Shown: in pieces, positions 23,905-34,400 of the stretch
How the letters are laid out: every line of letters starts with the position of its first letter
Position numbering within the stretch: the stretch's first letter is position 1
Origin: Butyricimonas virosa
GTDB taxonomy: Bacteria > Bacteroidota > Bacteroidia > Bacteroidales > Marinifilaceae
DNA length: 64,000 nucleotides
Reading direction: 5' to 3'
NCBI RefSeq assembly: GCF_025148635.1
Contig: NZ_CP102269.1
Span: 3,038,001 to 3,102,000 of the forward strand
Made by a program: the position numbers and the translations under genes
The notes under the pieces: generated by a model
Told to the model about the DNA's origin: nothing
Seen by the model: the letters and a program-made list of their open reading frames with translations, nothing else
Database searches by the model: none

Positions 23905-24044
23905 TCATGGATCGTCGAAAGAACATTTGCATGGTTTGAACGTGAAAGAAGGTTATGTCGAAATTATGAAACAACATTTGATTTTGCTGAAGAAATGGTC
24001 AAAATTGCCGCTATTAAATTATTGTTGAATAAAATTTAAACAAG
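23905..24044 (+). mobile_element. IS5-type transposase 3' remnant, copy 2
   Basis: The frame reads SWIVERTFAWFERERRL then FDFAEEMVKIAAIKLLLNKI-stop. VERTFAW and the spaced RR are typical of the C-terminal end of IS5-family transposases (the catalytic Glu region). The last 90 bp repeat 22016-22106. No intact copy is in the window. Confidence 0.8.
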
Positions 24045-24071
24045 TTCTAAAACGACATTAAAATATAAGCT

Positions 24072-24404
24072 ATGGGAATAATAGACAAAGATGGAGCGAT
24101 GTATCTGGCGACGGGAGTCGATACAACGGGCTTGTTAGAAGGTAAACGTGAAGTACTGGAAATGTTGACCTCGCTGATGCGGGAAACGGTTTCCCTGAAC
24201 GTGTTTTCCGGGGTGGAGCTGGCTGCGGCGATGGCATTTACTTGCGCTGCAGCAGGAACTCACGAGTTGTCTCGTGCTTTCGAGTATAACATGGGTTTGG
24301 TGGCCGAACTCTCGCCGTTGATCGCGGCTAGTTTCGAGGATTACGAGAACGATCCCGGTAGTCTGTTCCGGGATCGTCGTGCAAGGTGTGATAGAAATTT
24401 GTAG
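24072..24404 (+). pseudogene. Truncated duplicate of the tape-measure gene start
   Basis: The first 92 codons match those of the 25535 gene closely (MGIIDKDGAMYLATGVD and so on). Relative to it, 23 bp are deleted between two ACGAG repeats near 24346, which shifts the frame, and the match ends about 15 bp later. The leader keeps AAAACGACATTAAAA but lacks the GGGGTA promoter. A dead copy. Confidence 0.85.
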
Positions 24405-24413
24405 CGAGGGGCT

Positions 24414-25376
24414 TTACTGGAATGATTCCAGTTTCCTGTCGATAAAGTACAGGAATTGCCCGGTGGAGTACATCCACCCGTCGCCGAAGGAGGCGTCGTT
24501 AACGTTGGCCGGGTATCCCCATGACATGAGAACCATGTCTTTTGTCATGCCGATGGCAATTTTGCCTTCCATGATTCTCTTGTACATCTCGGGTTGTTTG
24601 TCGTGAATGCTTTTCAAGTTGTCGTCATAACGTAGGACACAAGGGCCGGTCAGGCGATGATAGTCGTTGACGTCAGTCAAGGCCACGGTTAACGTCTCGT
24701 CTTTTTTGTTCGTGATCATGTAGGCAAGTACCCCGTGATGTTGATCGATTATAAGTTCCTTGATTGTCCAGATATCGTAAGGATCAATTTCAAGCTGTAA
24801 ACCAGTAATCACGTCGTGAATGGGAACGTCTCTTTCCTCGTAATAACTAGCCCACGGGTTCTTGTTTTTCTTGATAACGAGTTTTTTTCCCACGCACTGC
24901 GTTTTCTCTTTCTCGTAAAAACCCATGATGATAAATGGAAACATTCGAAAATCCCTAGGATCATAGAGGTAATAGTAAACGCTGCCTTCGTTTTTTTCTC
25001 TTAATTTAAGAACGGGATAATTTTTCCAATATTTACTAAAATCGTAAGGGCGTGGTAGTATGGAATCTACGATAAATGTTTTTCCTGCGTATAATTCGTA
25101 AGTTTTTGTATAGTAGGAATTGTCTTTAGTACGATTATATTCTTTGTAAAAATAGGTGTACCCGTATTTCTGTAATTTTTCTGGTTGTGGAATAGCATAT
25201 AATTCCTGCCCCAGAAGTTCCTCAACATCTTTCCACACGAAATTTCTAGTGCTATCGTATGTTATTTCCCTTTCCTTCTCTTTAATGATAGGTTTTGCTG
25301 CCGAGAAAGACTTGATTTGAGCTGTGCATTCCAGCCCGAAAAGTACACACGCCGTGATAAATAATATCTTTTTCAT
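24414..25376 (-). CDS. Exported protein with BamE/SmpA-like C-terminus
   Basis: A 320-aa protein with a signal peptide (ILFITACVLFGLECTAQ); the Cys at about 17 might allow lipidation but the context favours signal peptidase I. The last 55 residues (GKIAIGMTKDMVLMSWGYP...GWMYSTGQFLYFIDRKL) have the BamE/SmpA-like fold pattern, seen in periplasmic proteins. The rest is unrecognised. AT-rich codon use and a host-type promoter mark it as an insertion between the two tail-gene arms. A fragment of a relative lies at 21815-22015. Confidence 0.72.
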   Translation of the reverse strand: MKKILFITACVLFGLECTAQIKSFSAAKPIIKEKEREITYDSTRNFVWKDVEELLGQELYAIPQPEKLQKYGYTYFYKEYNRTKDNSYYTKTYELYAGKTFIVDSILPRPYDFSKYWKNYPVLKLREKNEGSVYYYLYDPRDFRMFPFIIMGFYEKEKTQCVGKKLVIKKNKNPWASYYEERDVPIHDVITGLQLEIDPYDIWTIKELIIDQHHGVLAYMITNKKDETLTVALTDVNDYHRLTGPCVLRYDDNLKSIHDKQPEMYKRIMEGKIAIGMTKDMVLMSWGYPANVNDASFGDGWMYSTGQFLYFIDRKLESFQ

Positions 25377-25405
25377 TGTCCCCGTAAATTGTAATTTATA
25401 TGATA

Positions 25406-25413
25406 CAAAGGTA
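25406..25413 (-). promoter_or_regulatory. Host-type -7 box of the 24414 gene
   Basis: TACCTTTG on the minus strand, 30 nt before the start codon. It contrasts with the locus-type promoter for the divergent tape-measure gene 60 bp away. Confidence 0.55.
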
Positions 25414-25473
25414 TGTAATTATATCAAGTGATTTACAATGTTGCAATAAAAGTGAATAATTATTAGTTGGCAA

Positions 25474-25508
25474 GGGGGGTATTTTCGGCGGAAACTATAT
25501 TATATAAT
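25474..25508 (+). promoter_or_regulatory. Locus promoter P5 (tail operon)
   Basis: GGGGTA at 25476-25481, 14 nt, then TATATTATATAAT at 25496-25508. Box and spacing are identical to P1. It is the only good promoter seen for the 17.6-kb plus-strand operon. Confidence 0.82.
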
Positions 25509-25534
25509 TAAAACGACATTAAAAATTATAGGCT

Positions 25535-28500
25535 ATGGGAATAATAGACAAAGATGGAGCGATGTATCTGGCAACGGGAGTCGATACAACGGGCTTGTTA
25601 GAAGGTAAACGAGAAGTACTGGAGATATTGGCCTCGCTGATGCGGGAAACGGCCTCCGTGGACGTGTTCTCTGGAGTGGAGCTGGCTGCAGCCACTGCGT
25701 TTACTTACGCTGCGGCTGGAACTCACGAGTTGTCTCGTGCTTTCGAGTATAACATGGGTTTGGTGGCCGAACTCTCGCCGTTGATTGCGGCTAGTTTCGA
25801 GGACTACGAGGAACGGGTAATCGGGATAACGAGAACGATCCCGGTAGCGGCGGATGATTGTGCCGCTGCGTTGCACGATATTGTAACGGCCGGGTATGAC
25901 GGTAGCGAGGCGATGAACGTGTTGGCGCTGGTGGCCCGGGAGGCCGTCGTGGCGACAACGGGTGTGGTGGAGGCTTTTGCCCGGATGTTGGAGAGCGGGC
26001 AGGACTTGTCGGCTTGGAAGGCGGGTTTTTCCGACGTGGATTTTAGCGAGAGCGTGTCGGGGATGGAAGCTCAGGTTCAGTTGTTACAGAACAACATCTT
26101 CGCCGTGACTCGGAAGATGGGCGATCAGGTGACCCGGCAGGTGGCGAGCGTGGCAACCCGTTTGGGGGATGCCTTGTCGGACGGGCGAGTGGAAAAGAGT
26201 TTCCGTTCGCTGGAAACGTTGATCACCTTGGCCAGCGGTGCTTTAGCGGACTACCGGAAGGAGACGGAAAAGACCACGAGGGGAATTACGGCAAAGGGGG
26301 CGGCGTTGGAAATTGCCAACGGGATTCGTCAGGCTTACCACGAGCTGGTGGAGGACGGGATGGTCCAGCGGGAGGCGGAGTTGCAACAGCAGGAGACCTA
26401 CCGGGCTAACCTGGTTCAAAATCAAGCGTTGGAGGCGGGAGAAAGCACGTTGAAGGAGGCCTTGGTGACCAAATCGTTGGCCCTTGGGGACGTGATCGCC
26501 CGGGAAGATGCGGCGTATCGGCGGAAGTTGACCGACATGCGGGAGTTGTTGGCGAGCCAGCAGGAGGAGTTGGCGATGAACGAGCGGGTGTTGGCGAGCG
26601 CCGAGATACTGTTGCAAAAGAAGAAGGAGGCCTTCGAGAGTGCGAACCAAGGGGACGACGTGGCCAAAATGGAGTTGGCTAACACGGAGTTGTTGAGTGC
26701 CGCAGAGCAGAAAGAGGCGGCAGCGATGGAGGTGGCTAACATGGAACGGAAGGTGAAAGGCACGCGGATTCGTTTGAACACCCTCGAACGCCGGGGAGAG
26801 ACCGCCGCGATAGCGACAAGTGTGACGGCAACGAACGCAGAATCGTTGGCCAACGCCGGGAATGCCACGACGACCGGGATATTGACGAGGGCGAAGCAAC
26901 GGTTGACGTTGGTGATGAGAAGTTTAAGCGCTTCCATCGCGGCGAACCCGCTCGGGATGCTGTTGAGCGTGGTGAGCTTGGCGATCACCGCTTTTTCCAT
27001 GTTCGGGAAAAAAACGGAGGATTCGGCTTCTGCGTTGGATAAATTGAACGAGGCGTTGGACAAACAGAAAGAGCGAGTTAATAGTCTGGTGAATACCTTG
27101 TATGATGAGAACGAGGCCGAGCAGAAACGGGTGGCTGCGCTGTTGGAACTTCGCAAGTTGTACCCGGAGGTGTGGGATAAGGTGGATTTGACGAACCTGA
27201 AAGAACAGAAACGGATTGAATTGATCAAACAGGGTAACGAGGTCTTGGAGGAGCGGAAGGAGAAGGAATTGGAGGTAGCAGTAGCAGCGAGTAAAACCCG
27301 AATTGTCGAGATGGAGAAGAAAGGATTCATGATGACGGTGACTACTCCTGAAAACGAGATGCTGTATGTGAAAGATACCGTGGCTGTAAACACGTATGAG
27401 AACGAGAAGAAAAAATTAAAGGAATACGAGGAGGAGCTAAAGAACATCCGGAATTTAAAAGCGGCGGTTGCCCGGGAGAGTATGACGAAGGAGGAGAAGT
27501 TGGCGGAGTATAACCGGGAATTGGAAACGTTGTCAGGAAAATTGAAAACCGTACGGGATCGGATCGTTGAAATAAAGACTAAAATACAAAATGCGGGTAA
27601 TCCTTTTACGTCTGTTCTGGATCAGGTGCGGTTGACCGGGTTGGAGCAACAGGAAAAAGAGTTGCAGGGACAGACTGACGAAACGACCCGGAAGAAAAAG
27701 ACGCTGAACAAGCCGACTGCGATGACGGAGGAGGAAAGAAAGAAGCGTCAAGAGTCGGAAAAGAGTATTCAGGAGACCGTTGATGCCCTAGCCTTGAAGT
27801 ATGCCCGGGAAGGGAAGAAAAAGGAGATCGCTGGGATGAACGAGGGACATTTGAAACTCATTGCTGAAATCCGGGAAGAATATGCCGATCGGGGAAGAGT
27901 TATCGAGCAGGAAGAGAAAAAGTTGCAGGAGAAATACGACGATTTGAAGGAGGAGATGCCGGATGATATGAAACAGATGTTCGCAAAACAAAAGCAACTG
28001 AATAAAGAGGAAGAGGAGAAACGAGTTCGGGAGGTTGAGGAACAAAATAAGGCGGAGGTTAGTAGGCGTTTCCGGTCTATGAAAGAAAAAGCCACTTCGA
28101 GTAATGTTTCTACGGAAGAGGATAGAAACCGGCAGCAGGTGAAAGATAAATATGAAGGAGAAAGGGCGTGGCTTAAAAATCAGACAGAAAATAGAATGAC
28201 AGAGGAGGAGGCTAAAGATTATAATGATAACATCAATCTTGCCGAACAAAAAGAACAACACGCCCGTCTTCTCTCCGAATTGAATGACTTTAACCAGAAA
28301 CGAGAAACGATTATTGCCGAGTGGGAGGCTAAGAAAGAGACCGCTGAAGCTGTGATAGAGTCGATGCCGGAATTAGGTGACGATAATTTGATTGCTCGCT
28401 TGGAAGAAGAAAGGCAAAAAGCTTTGGGTGCCTTGGGAACCGAGGAGTTGCTGCAGTCGGAGGCGTGGACGGGGTTGTTTGATCATCTGGATGAACTCAC

Positions 28501-29935
28501 GATTAGCCAGATTGACAAGTTGATAGGCGATGTGCAGGCGAAAATGGGGGAAATACAAGAGACGTTAGGGGTTGATAACGCAAAGATTAGTCCCGTGGAC
28601 ATGAAGGTGATCACCGGGAAGCTGGGAGAGGCGAAACAGCAGATTGCCACCCTAAACCCCTTCCGGGCCTTGGGCGACTCGATGAAGGAGATTTTCGGGA
28701 AAGGAGCGGACGAGGCGGGGGATGCTTCAGAAGAGGTTGGCGAAAAATGGAAGAAACTGGGGAAGGCCACTGCGGGGTGTTTTGACTTTGTCAATGATGC
28801 GGTGGGAAGTTGCAGTGTGTTGTCGGACGTGCTTGGCGAGTCGGGACAGCAAACGATGGGGATGATCCAGGGGGTGGCCACGGCGGGGATTGCCATGGCG
28901 AGCGCAATTAAGGGCGTGGAAAAGGGTTCAGTAATTCTGGCCGTGATTTCGGCGGCCTTGATGGCGGTGAACGCCTTGTCGACGCTGTTCAACGGGGACA
29001 AGAAACAGGAAAAGAAGATCAAGCGCTTACAAGGGCAGATTGACGATTTGGAACGCAGCTACAACCGGCTGGGGACGACGATCGACAACACCTACTCCGA
29101 GGAGGTGTACGGGATGATGGACGAGCAGAACGAGAAACTGCGGGAGCAACAGGAGTTGATCAAGCAACAGATCGAGGCGGAGGACAAGAAGAAGAAAACG
29201 GACAAGGGAAAGATCAAGGACTGGGAGAACGAGATCGAGGATATTAACGAGAAGATCGAGGAGAACAAGCGGAAACAAATCGAGATGCTGGCGGGTACGG
29301 ACGTGCAGAGCGCTATCGATACGTTTGCCGATGCGCTGACGGAAGCCTACGCCAAAGGAGAGGATGGGGCCACGGCTTTGGGCGCGACGACGAAGAAGGT
29401 GATGGCGAACGCCGTGAAGGAGGCGTTGAAGAAGAAGTTCCTCGGCGATTCCATCAACGAGGCGGTGAACTACCTGGGAAATGCCATGAGCGATGGCGTG
29501 CTGTCGGCAGAGGAGCAGGCGAAATTCGAGCAGATGGTGCAGGCCGGGGGAGAGAATTTCACGAAAGCCATGGGTGCCTATCAGAATTTGCTTAAAGAAG
29601 CCGACGGGACGCTGGCGGAGGGCGTGACCGGGCAGTTGCAGGCGGCCATGACGGAAGGTACGGCGAGCCAACTGGTGGGTCTCTGGAACACGACGGCCTC
29701 GGACGTGCGGGCCATCCGGGATTGGTTGTTGACGGGGACAGTGACCGTGCCGGAATCTCCTTTTAACATGACGCAAATGATCGAGTTACAGAACGAGATT
29801 GCGGTGAACACCCGGGTAACCGCTCAAAGCACAACCGCCACGATGCACGAACTGCGGGACGGTCTCGGGCGAATGGATCAACGTCTGGAGGCGATCGACC
29901 GGAACACGAGGGGGTATGCGGGGAGGGGGAGATGA
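25535..29935 (+). CDS. Tail tape-measure protein
   Basis: A 1466-aa protein, mostly alpha-helical with long charged coiled coils (about residues 280-430, 500-900 and 1150-1250) and two hydrophobic patches (about 470-492 NPLGMLLSVVSLAITAF, and 1108-1152). This is the usual make-up of siphophage tape measures, which set tail length and are ejected into the target envelope. With about 1.5 angstrom per residue in known tails, 1466 residues would mean a tail of roughly 220 nm; that is an extrapolation. First gene of the plus-strand operon, directly behind P5. Its first 92 codons are duplicated at 24072. Confidence 0.9.
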   Translation: MGIIDKDGAMYLATGVDTTGLLEGKREVLEILASLMRETASVDVFSGVELAAATAFTYAAAGTHELSRAFEYNMGLVAELSPLIAASFEDYEERVIGITRTIPVAADDCAAALHDIVTAGYDGSEAMNVLALVAREAVVATTGVVEAFARMLESGQDLSAWKAGFSDVDFSESVSGMEAQVQLLQNNIFAVTRKMGDQVTRQVASVATRLGDALSDGRVEKSFRSLETLITLASGALADYRKETEKTTRGITAKGAALEIANGIRQAYHELVEDGMVQREAELQQQETYRANLVQNQALEAGESTLKEALVTKSLALGDVIAREDAAYRRKLTDMRELLASQQEELAMNERVLASAEILLQKKKEAFESANQGDDVAKMELANTELLSAAEQKEAAAMEVANMERKVKGTRIRLNTLERRGETAAIATSVTATNAESLANAGNATTTGILTRAKQRLTLVMRSLSASIAANPLGMLLSVVSLAITAFSMFGKKTEDSASALDKLNEALDKQKERVNSLVNTLYDENEAEQKRVAALLELRKLYPEVWDKVDLTNLKEQKRIELIKQGNEVLEERKEKELEVAVAASKTRIVEMEKKGFMMTVTTPENEMLYVKDTVAVNTYENEKKKLKEYEEELKNIRNLKAAVARESMTKEEKLAEYNRELETLSGKLKTVRDRIVEIKTKIQNAGNPFTSVLDQVRLTGLEQQEKELQGQTDETTRKKKTLNKPTAMTEEERKKRQESEKSIQETVDALALKYAREGKKKEIAGMNEGHLKLIAEIREEYADRGRVIEQEEKKLQEKYDDLKEEMPDDMKQMFAKQKQLNKEEEEKRVREVEEQNKAEVSRRFRSMKEKATSSNVSTEEDRNRQQVKDKYEGERAWLKNQTENRMTEEEAKDYNDNINLAEQKEQHARLLSELNDFNQKRETIIAEWEAKKETAEAVIESMPELGDDNLIARLEEERQKALGALGTEELLQSEAWTGLFDHLDELTISQIDKLIGDVQAKMGEIQETLGVDNAKISPVDMKVITGKLGEAKQQIATLNPFRALGDSMKEIFGKGADEAGDASEEVGEKWKKLGKATAGCFDFVNDAVGSCSVLSDVLGESGQQTMGMIQGVATAGIAMASAIKGVEKGSVILAVISAALMAVNALSTLFNGDKKQEKKIKRLQGQIDDLERSYNRLGTTIDNTYSEEVYGMMDEQNEKLREQQELIKQQIEAEDKKKKTDKGKIKDWENEIEDINEKIEENKRKQIEMLAGTDVQSAIDTFADALTEAYAKGEDGATALGATTKKVMANAVKEALKKKFLGDSINEAVNYLGNAMSDGVLSAEEQAKFEQMVQAGGENFTKAMGAYQNLLKEADGTLAEGVTGQLQAAMTEGTASQLVGLWNTTASDVRAIRDWLLTGTVTVPESPFNMTQMIELQNEIAVNTRVTAQSTTATMHELRDGLGRMDQRLEAIDRNTRGYAGRGR

Positions 29936-29936
29936 A

Positions 29937-30109
29937 AGCTAAAAGCTAAAAGCTAAAAGATGAAAGCTAAAAGATAAAAGAAGTTTAGAATGAAAAAGAT
30001 TCCGTGATTGCCGATTCGATGATTGGGTGATTAAAATCACTTAATCGAAAATCATTAAATCACTTAATCGATAGGATCTAAAATTTAAAATCTAAAATTT
30101 AAAATTAAT
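29937..30109 (+). repeat. Low-complexity spacer with short repeats
   Basis: AAAGCTA is repeated in tandem from 29937, AATCACTTAATCGA occurs twice between 30036 and 30072, and AAAATCTAAAATTT-type units follow. No promoter is clear. Similar ATTTTAGA repeats occur at 18325-18370. Confidence 0.6.
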
Positions 30110-30622
30110 ATGGTGTTTTTAAAGGAAGAATTGTTGGCGGGAGCCGGGTTGGTACAGGGATGTGCTGACGGGATGGCGCAACTGGCGGCGGCCGGGGATA
30201 AGGAGGAGATGTTGCAGTGCTATTGGGACCGGATAGATTTTTGTCTGGCGAAGAATTTCCCGACGAGGGAGTATTTGAAGGAGCATTTTGACGGGATGTT
30301 ACACGAGAGAGGAATTTATATTGACGAACGGGTGGAGATCGTGGGGGGAAATGCCGTGTTGCTGGGGACGTGCGAGGCGGAGTGTGGCGTGGAGAAGTAT
30401 GTGGTGAGCCGCCTGTACGTGAAACATGATTCGCGGGTGGTGATTCGGGCGAGGGATCATGCTTTCGTGATGGTGGATGCGCTGGATGATGCGGTGGTAG
30501 AGGTGCATTGCGAGGGCGAGTCGAAAGTGGTGGTGAACCTGTACGCCCGGGCCACGGCGGTGGCGGACGGGGACGGTTACGCGAAGGTGGTACATAAAAA
30601 CAAGGAAACGTATGATTTATAA
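30110..30622 (+). CDS. Tail-locus protein of unknown function
   Basis: A 170-aa protein between tape measure and distal tail gene. The N-terminal 65 residues are helical (KEELLAGAGLVQGCADGMAQLAAAGDKEEML). The C-terminal 100 residues are a run of short beta strands (VVSRLYVKHDSRVVIRARDHAFVMVDAL, VVNLYARATAVADG) that looks like a small beta-solenoid, each turn about 15-18 residues. Comparable genes occur in Bacteroidota phages at this spot. It may be a tail-tip or small fibre protein. The end overlaps the next gene by 11 bp, so they are translationally coupled. Confidence 0.65.
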   Translation: MVFLKEELLAGAGLVQGCADGMAQLAAAGDKEEMLQCYWDRIDFCLAKNFPTREYLKEHFDGMLHERGIYIDERVEIVGGNAVLLGTCEAECGVEKYVVSRLYVKHDSRVVIRARDHAFVMVDALDDAVVEVHCEGESKVVVNLYARATAVADGDGYAKVVHKNKETYDL

Positions 30623-31400
30623 GTTTGATACGATCGATGTGACCGCTTACGGCGTGTTGCCCTTGCGGGGTGATGGCGGCGTGGCGGTGAGCGGGTTGTT
30701 CGATTTCCCGAAGCGCAAGGGGGAGATCGAGCGGAACTGGGGTGACGGGGTGGAACCTTATCTTGACGGGAAGGACTTGGAATATGACGGGCGGACGATC
30801 GGGTTGAAGTTCGTGATGGCGGATGCGGTGAACATGGAGCGTTTCCGGGAGGCGGCAGTGGCTTGTCGGCGATTGGGGACGGAGTTGGGGAATTTCGACG
30901 TGGTGATGGCGGATGAGGTTGGCGTGGAACGGGTGGACGACAAGTTGCTGAAACTCGATCTGAAGTTCCGGGAGCCGCACGTGGAGTTCGAGGAGTTGAC
31001 CCTCGTGGGGAGCGGGGGCGGGCGCATCCGGGTGGACGACTTTAATCTGGCCCGGGATTTCGGGGTGACGGTGACGGCGGTGAAAGGCGACCTGAAAGTC
31101 CCGAAACGGATTGAGGTAAGTACGACGGCCCCTTACTTGAACACGGCTTTCCGGGAGAACCCGGTGCTTTCGCTGGAGTGCGTGATGCGGGCGGGGAATT
31201 TGAAGGAAGTTGGGGCGAGGATGAGGCAGTTCCATGCCTTGTGGCGACTGCCCGGGGGTCGGGTGTTGCGTCTGGCGGACGGACGGGAGCGAGGCGTGTT
31301 CGTGAAGGACGGTTTTGGCGTGAGTATCGTGAGTGACGGCGTGGTGAAATTTACTTTAAACGTGATAGAATATGATCGAAATTTATCGGAAGATCAATAA
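30612..31400 (+). CDS. Distal tail (Dit-like) protein
   Basis: A 262-aa protein located between the tape measure and the hub, the standard place of Dit, the ring that joins tube to tip. It has a beta-rich N-terminal part (LPLRGDGGVAVSGLFDFPKRKGE) and a second beta domain (KRIEVSTTAPYLNTAFRENPVLSLECVM), matching the two-domain Dit layout. No motif is diagnostic. It overlaps both neighbours, by 11 and 29 bp, so the three are made together. Confidence 0.65.
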   Translation: MIYKFDTIDVTAYGVLPLRGDGGVAVSGLFDFPKRKGEIERNWGDGVEPYLDGKDLEYDGRTIGLKFVMADAVNMERFREAAVACRRLGTELGNFDVVMADEVGVERVDDKLLKLDLKFREPHVEFEELTLVGSGGGRIRVDDFNLARDFGVTVTAVKGDLKVPKRIEVSTTAPYLNTAFRENPVLSLECVMRAGNLKEVGARMRQFHALWRLPGGRVLRLADGRERGVFVKDGFGVSIVSDGVVKFTLNVIEYDRNLSEDQ

Positions 31401-34400
31401 GGAAGTGACGCTTGTGGCGAGTGTTCCGGATGATAACGCCACGTTGGAAAGAACGTTGATGGGGGCGGACGAGGTGACGTTGAGCGTGACCGTGAGCGAG
31501 CCTCTCGATTTCCGGGTGGGCGATTACACCCTACTGGAAGGTAGTAGTTACATGCTGAACCGGACACCCGATCTCGTGAAGGCTTCGGCGGTGGAGTTCC
31601 GGTATGACTTGGTGCTGGAAAGTCCCCTGTACAATTTGCTGGACAAGATTTATATCTCGGACGTGCAGGGACTGAGCCGCTTCTCGTTGTCGGGGACGTT
31701 GAATGATTTCGTGGAGCTTTTGCTGATGAATATTAACCGGGAGGATTTCGATCCGGGGTGGACGTGGGCCACGGACAAGGGCGATCACCCGGTGACCGTG
31801 GTGACGGAACGGAAGAATCTCAGTTTCGACAACACGACGTGCCGGGATGTTTTGAATCGATTGGCGAGCGAATTCGGGGTGGAATACGTGGTTCGTGGCC
31901 GGACGATTGCGTTCTACGAACGGGTGGAAAACGCCACGAGCCTCGTGTTCGAGCAGGGACGGGGGAAAGGGCTTTACATGTTGCAACGGCAGAACGTGGA
32001 CGCCGACAACACGGTGACCCGGGCATACGTTTACGGTAGCACGGAAAATCTACCGGTTGGCTACCGGAAAGGACTGGTGGAGCGTCTTTGTCCCCGGGAA
32101 CGGGATTCGGATAAATATATCCCTTATTTCGAGAACCGGGAGGAGTACCCGAAACTGGTGGAACGGGAGGTCTATTTCGACGACGTGAAACCCTCGTTCA
32201 CGGGGAGCGTGGACACGATCGGGGAGGACGGGTTGACGTTGACCTGTAATGCCATTGATTTCAGCTTGAAAGAGGTGGTCATCGGCAAGGAGGGACGGGT
32301 GAACTTCCTGTCGGGCGACCTGACGGGGAAGGCGTTCTCTTTCACGTGTGACGGTGGGTTGGTGCGGACGTTGAAGCTGATCCCGCAGGAAGACGAGATG
32401 GCCCCGGCGGGGAACGACGGGAAACGACCGACGATCCCCAACGCCACGTGGCGGGTACAGGTGGGCGACAAGTTCACGTTCACGGGGATCACGTTGCCGG
32501 AGGCGTATGTCCGCACGGCGGAGGCGTTGCTGGCGGAGAAAGGACGCAAGTGGATGCGGGCGCATTCGAGTTTGCGGGTGAAGTATAACCTAGATGTAGA
32601 TTACCGTTACGTGCGGGAGAAGGGGATCGTGTTCAACCCGGGGGATGTCGTGGGGATTGTCGTTCCCGGGATAGAGACGGTGCAGCGATTGCGGCTGACC
32701 TCGGTGAAAAAGCAGTTGCACACGGGTAAGCTGACGTGCGAGGTGTCGAATTACCTGGAGGTGAGCTTGGAGGATGCCTTGACGGCGAAGATCCAGGAGG
32801 TGAAGAGCAGTATTGAACTGGACCGGAGCGAGGTGTTGAATGCTGTTAACGCTACGCGGGAGTGGACAACCCGTAATTTCGGACGGTTGGCCGACGAGAT
32901 GACCGACGGGGAGGCCATCGTGTGGGACGCGGACGGGTGGCAGATCAAGACGGTGGCCCAGGTGCCTGATGCCGCGAGATGGAACACGCATGCGTTCGAC
33001 GATTACATGGATCAGGCCGTGAAGACGGAGAGCGATGTGGTGTTCAAGAACCTGGAAGTCGGGACGTTCATTCCCGGGATGGTCGGCGGCAGTGGGGCGA
33101 GGATGGACGAGAACGGGTACGCCGAGATGACGGGATTGACGTTGCGGGAGTTCCTTAAAGTGCCGGAGTTGCGGTTTAACCGGGTGGATGTGGTCAGCGG
33201 AGAGTTGTGGAACTCCATCGCCTACGGCACGGTGGAGAGCGTGGACACGGCAAACCGGGTGGTGACCTTGAAACTGGAAGAAGGGGAACAGGCGGGGCTG
33301 CACGTGAATGATATTTGCCGGGGAATATTCCATAACCTCACGGGGAATGCCGACGGGAACCGGGTGGACGGTTGCGGGTTCCTGACGATGGCCGGGTTTT
33401 CGACGGTTTATTTCACACCGACGGAGATCATGGAGAATGGGAAGTTCCGCTACGAGTTGAAACCCGGCACGAGCATGCATCCCTGCCCGGCGATGAAGTT
33501 TGCCGTGTACGGGAATTTTACGGACAAGACCCGGCGGGCTTCGGCCTATTCGACAAGGACGTACAAGCGCTACCTGACGGAGGTGGCCACGTGGGAGGTC
33601 GATCCCGAACGGAACATTGCCATGCAGTTCGGGGATTTGTCGGAACTGCACGTCGGGGGCGTTTCGATGGAAGGGTACTCGGCCTACCTGAATAATATTT
33701 ACATGAAAGGGCACTTGGAGTTCATGGACGGGCAACGGGAGGAGTTGAAAGGGGAGAACGGTTACACGGTGTTGTTGACGACTTACGATGCGGTGGTGGC
33801 GGTGGACAGCGAGGGGAAGATTGATTCGTCGCTTTATGACATCGTGAACGTGGTGGATGGGGAGGAGCTGGTGAAGGCGGGGAATGATACGGTGGTGGTT
33901 TCCCGGTTCAAGATTCAGACCCGGATTCAGGCGTATAAGGCCGGGGCATTGACTTACGCGGAGACGCCCGGAGAGGGTGAGTATGCGGTGGCGTTGACAC
34001 CGAAGGGGTGCGAGTATGTTTTCGCGGATGGCGTGTTGACGATCACGAAGATCATGGTGGACAAGGCCACCGTGGAGATCGAGGTGAATTGCGAGGGAAG
34101 AGAGGTCTTCTTGAAGTTGTTTACCCTGACGAGATTGTACGGGGGATCGGATGCGGTGTACATGGACCTGACGAACGAGAATGCCTCGGTGACTTGTGAC
34201 ACGGAGGGTGTCGTGACGGGGAGTATTCCGGGATCAACGGCTAAAGTGTACGTGGGAACCACGCTGGACGGGGCTTGGAGTTTCTCGGGCAGTTTTTCCG
34301 GTTGCACGGGATCGGTGAATGCTTCCACGGGGGCGATCACGGTGACCGGATTGACGGCAGATAGCGGGTCGGTGACGGTGACAGCGATGAAAAGGGGGTA

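Noticed and set aside
26422..27447. 341-codon frame antisense to the tape measure
   Set aside because: Ser/Phe-rich, low-complexity translation typical of the shadow of a coiled-coil gene; no start signals.
30105..31235. 376-codon frame antisense to the Dit-like region
   Set aside because: His/Arg/Pro-rich shadow of GC-rich sense codons, no homology pattern.
32590..33735. 381-codon frame antisense to the hub gene
   Set aside because: Same kind of GC-driven shadow; no promoter or ribosome site.
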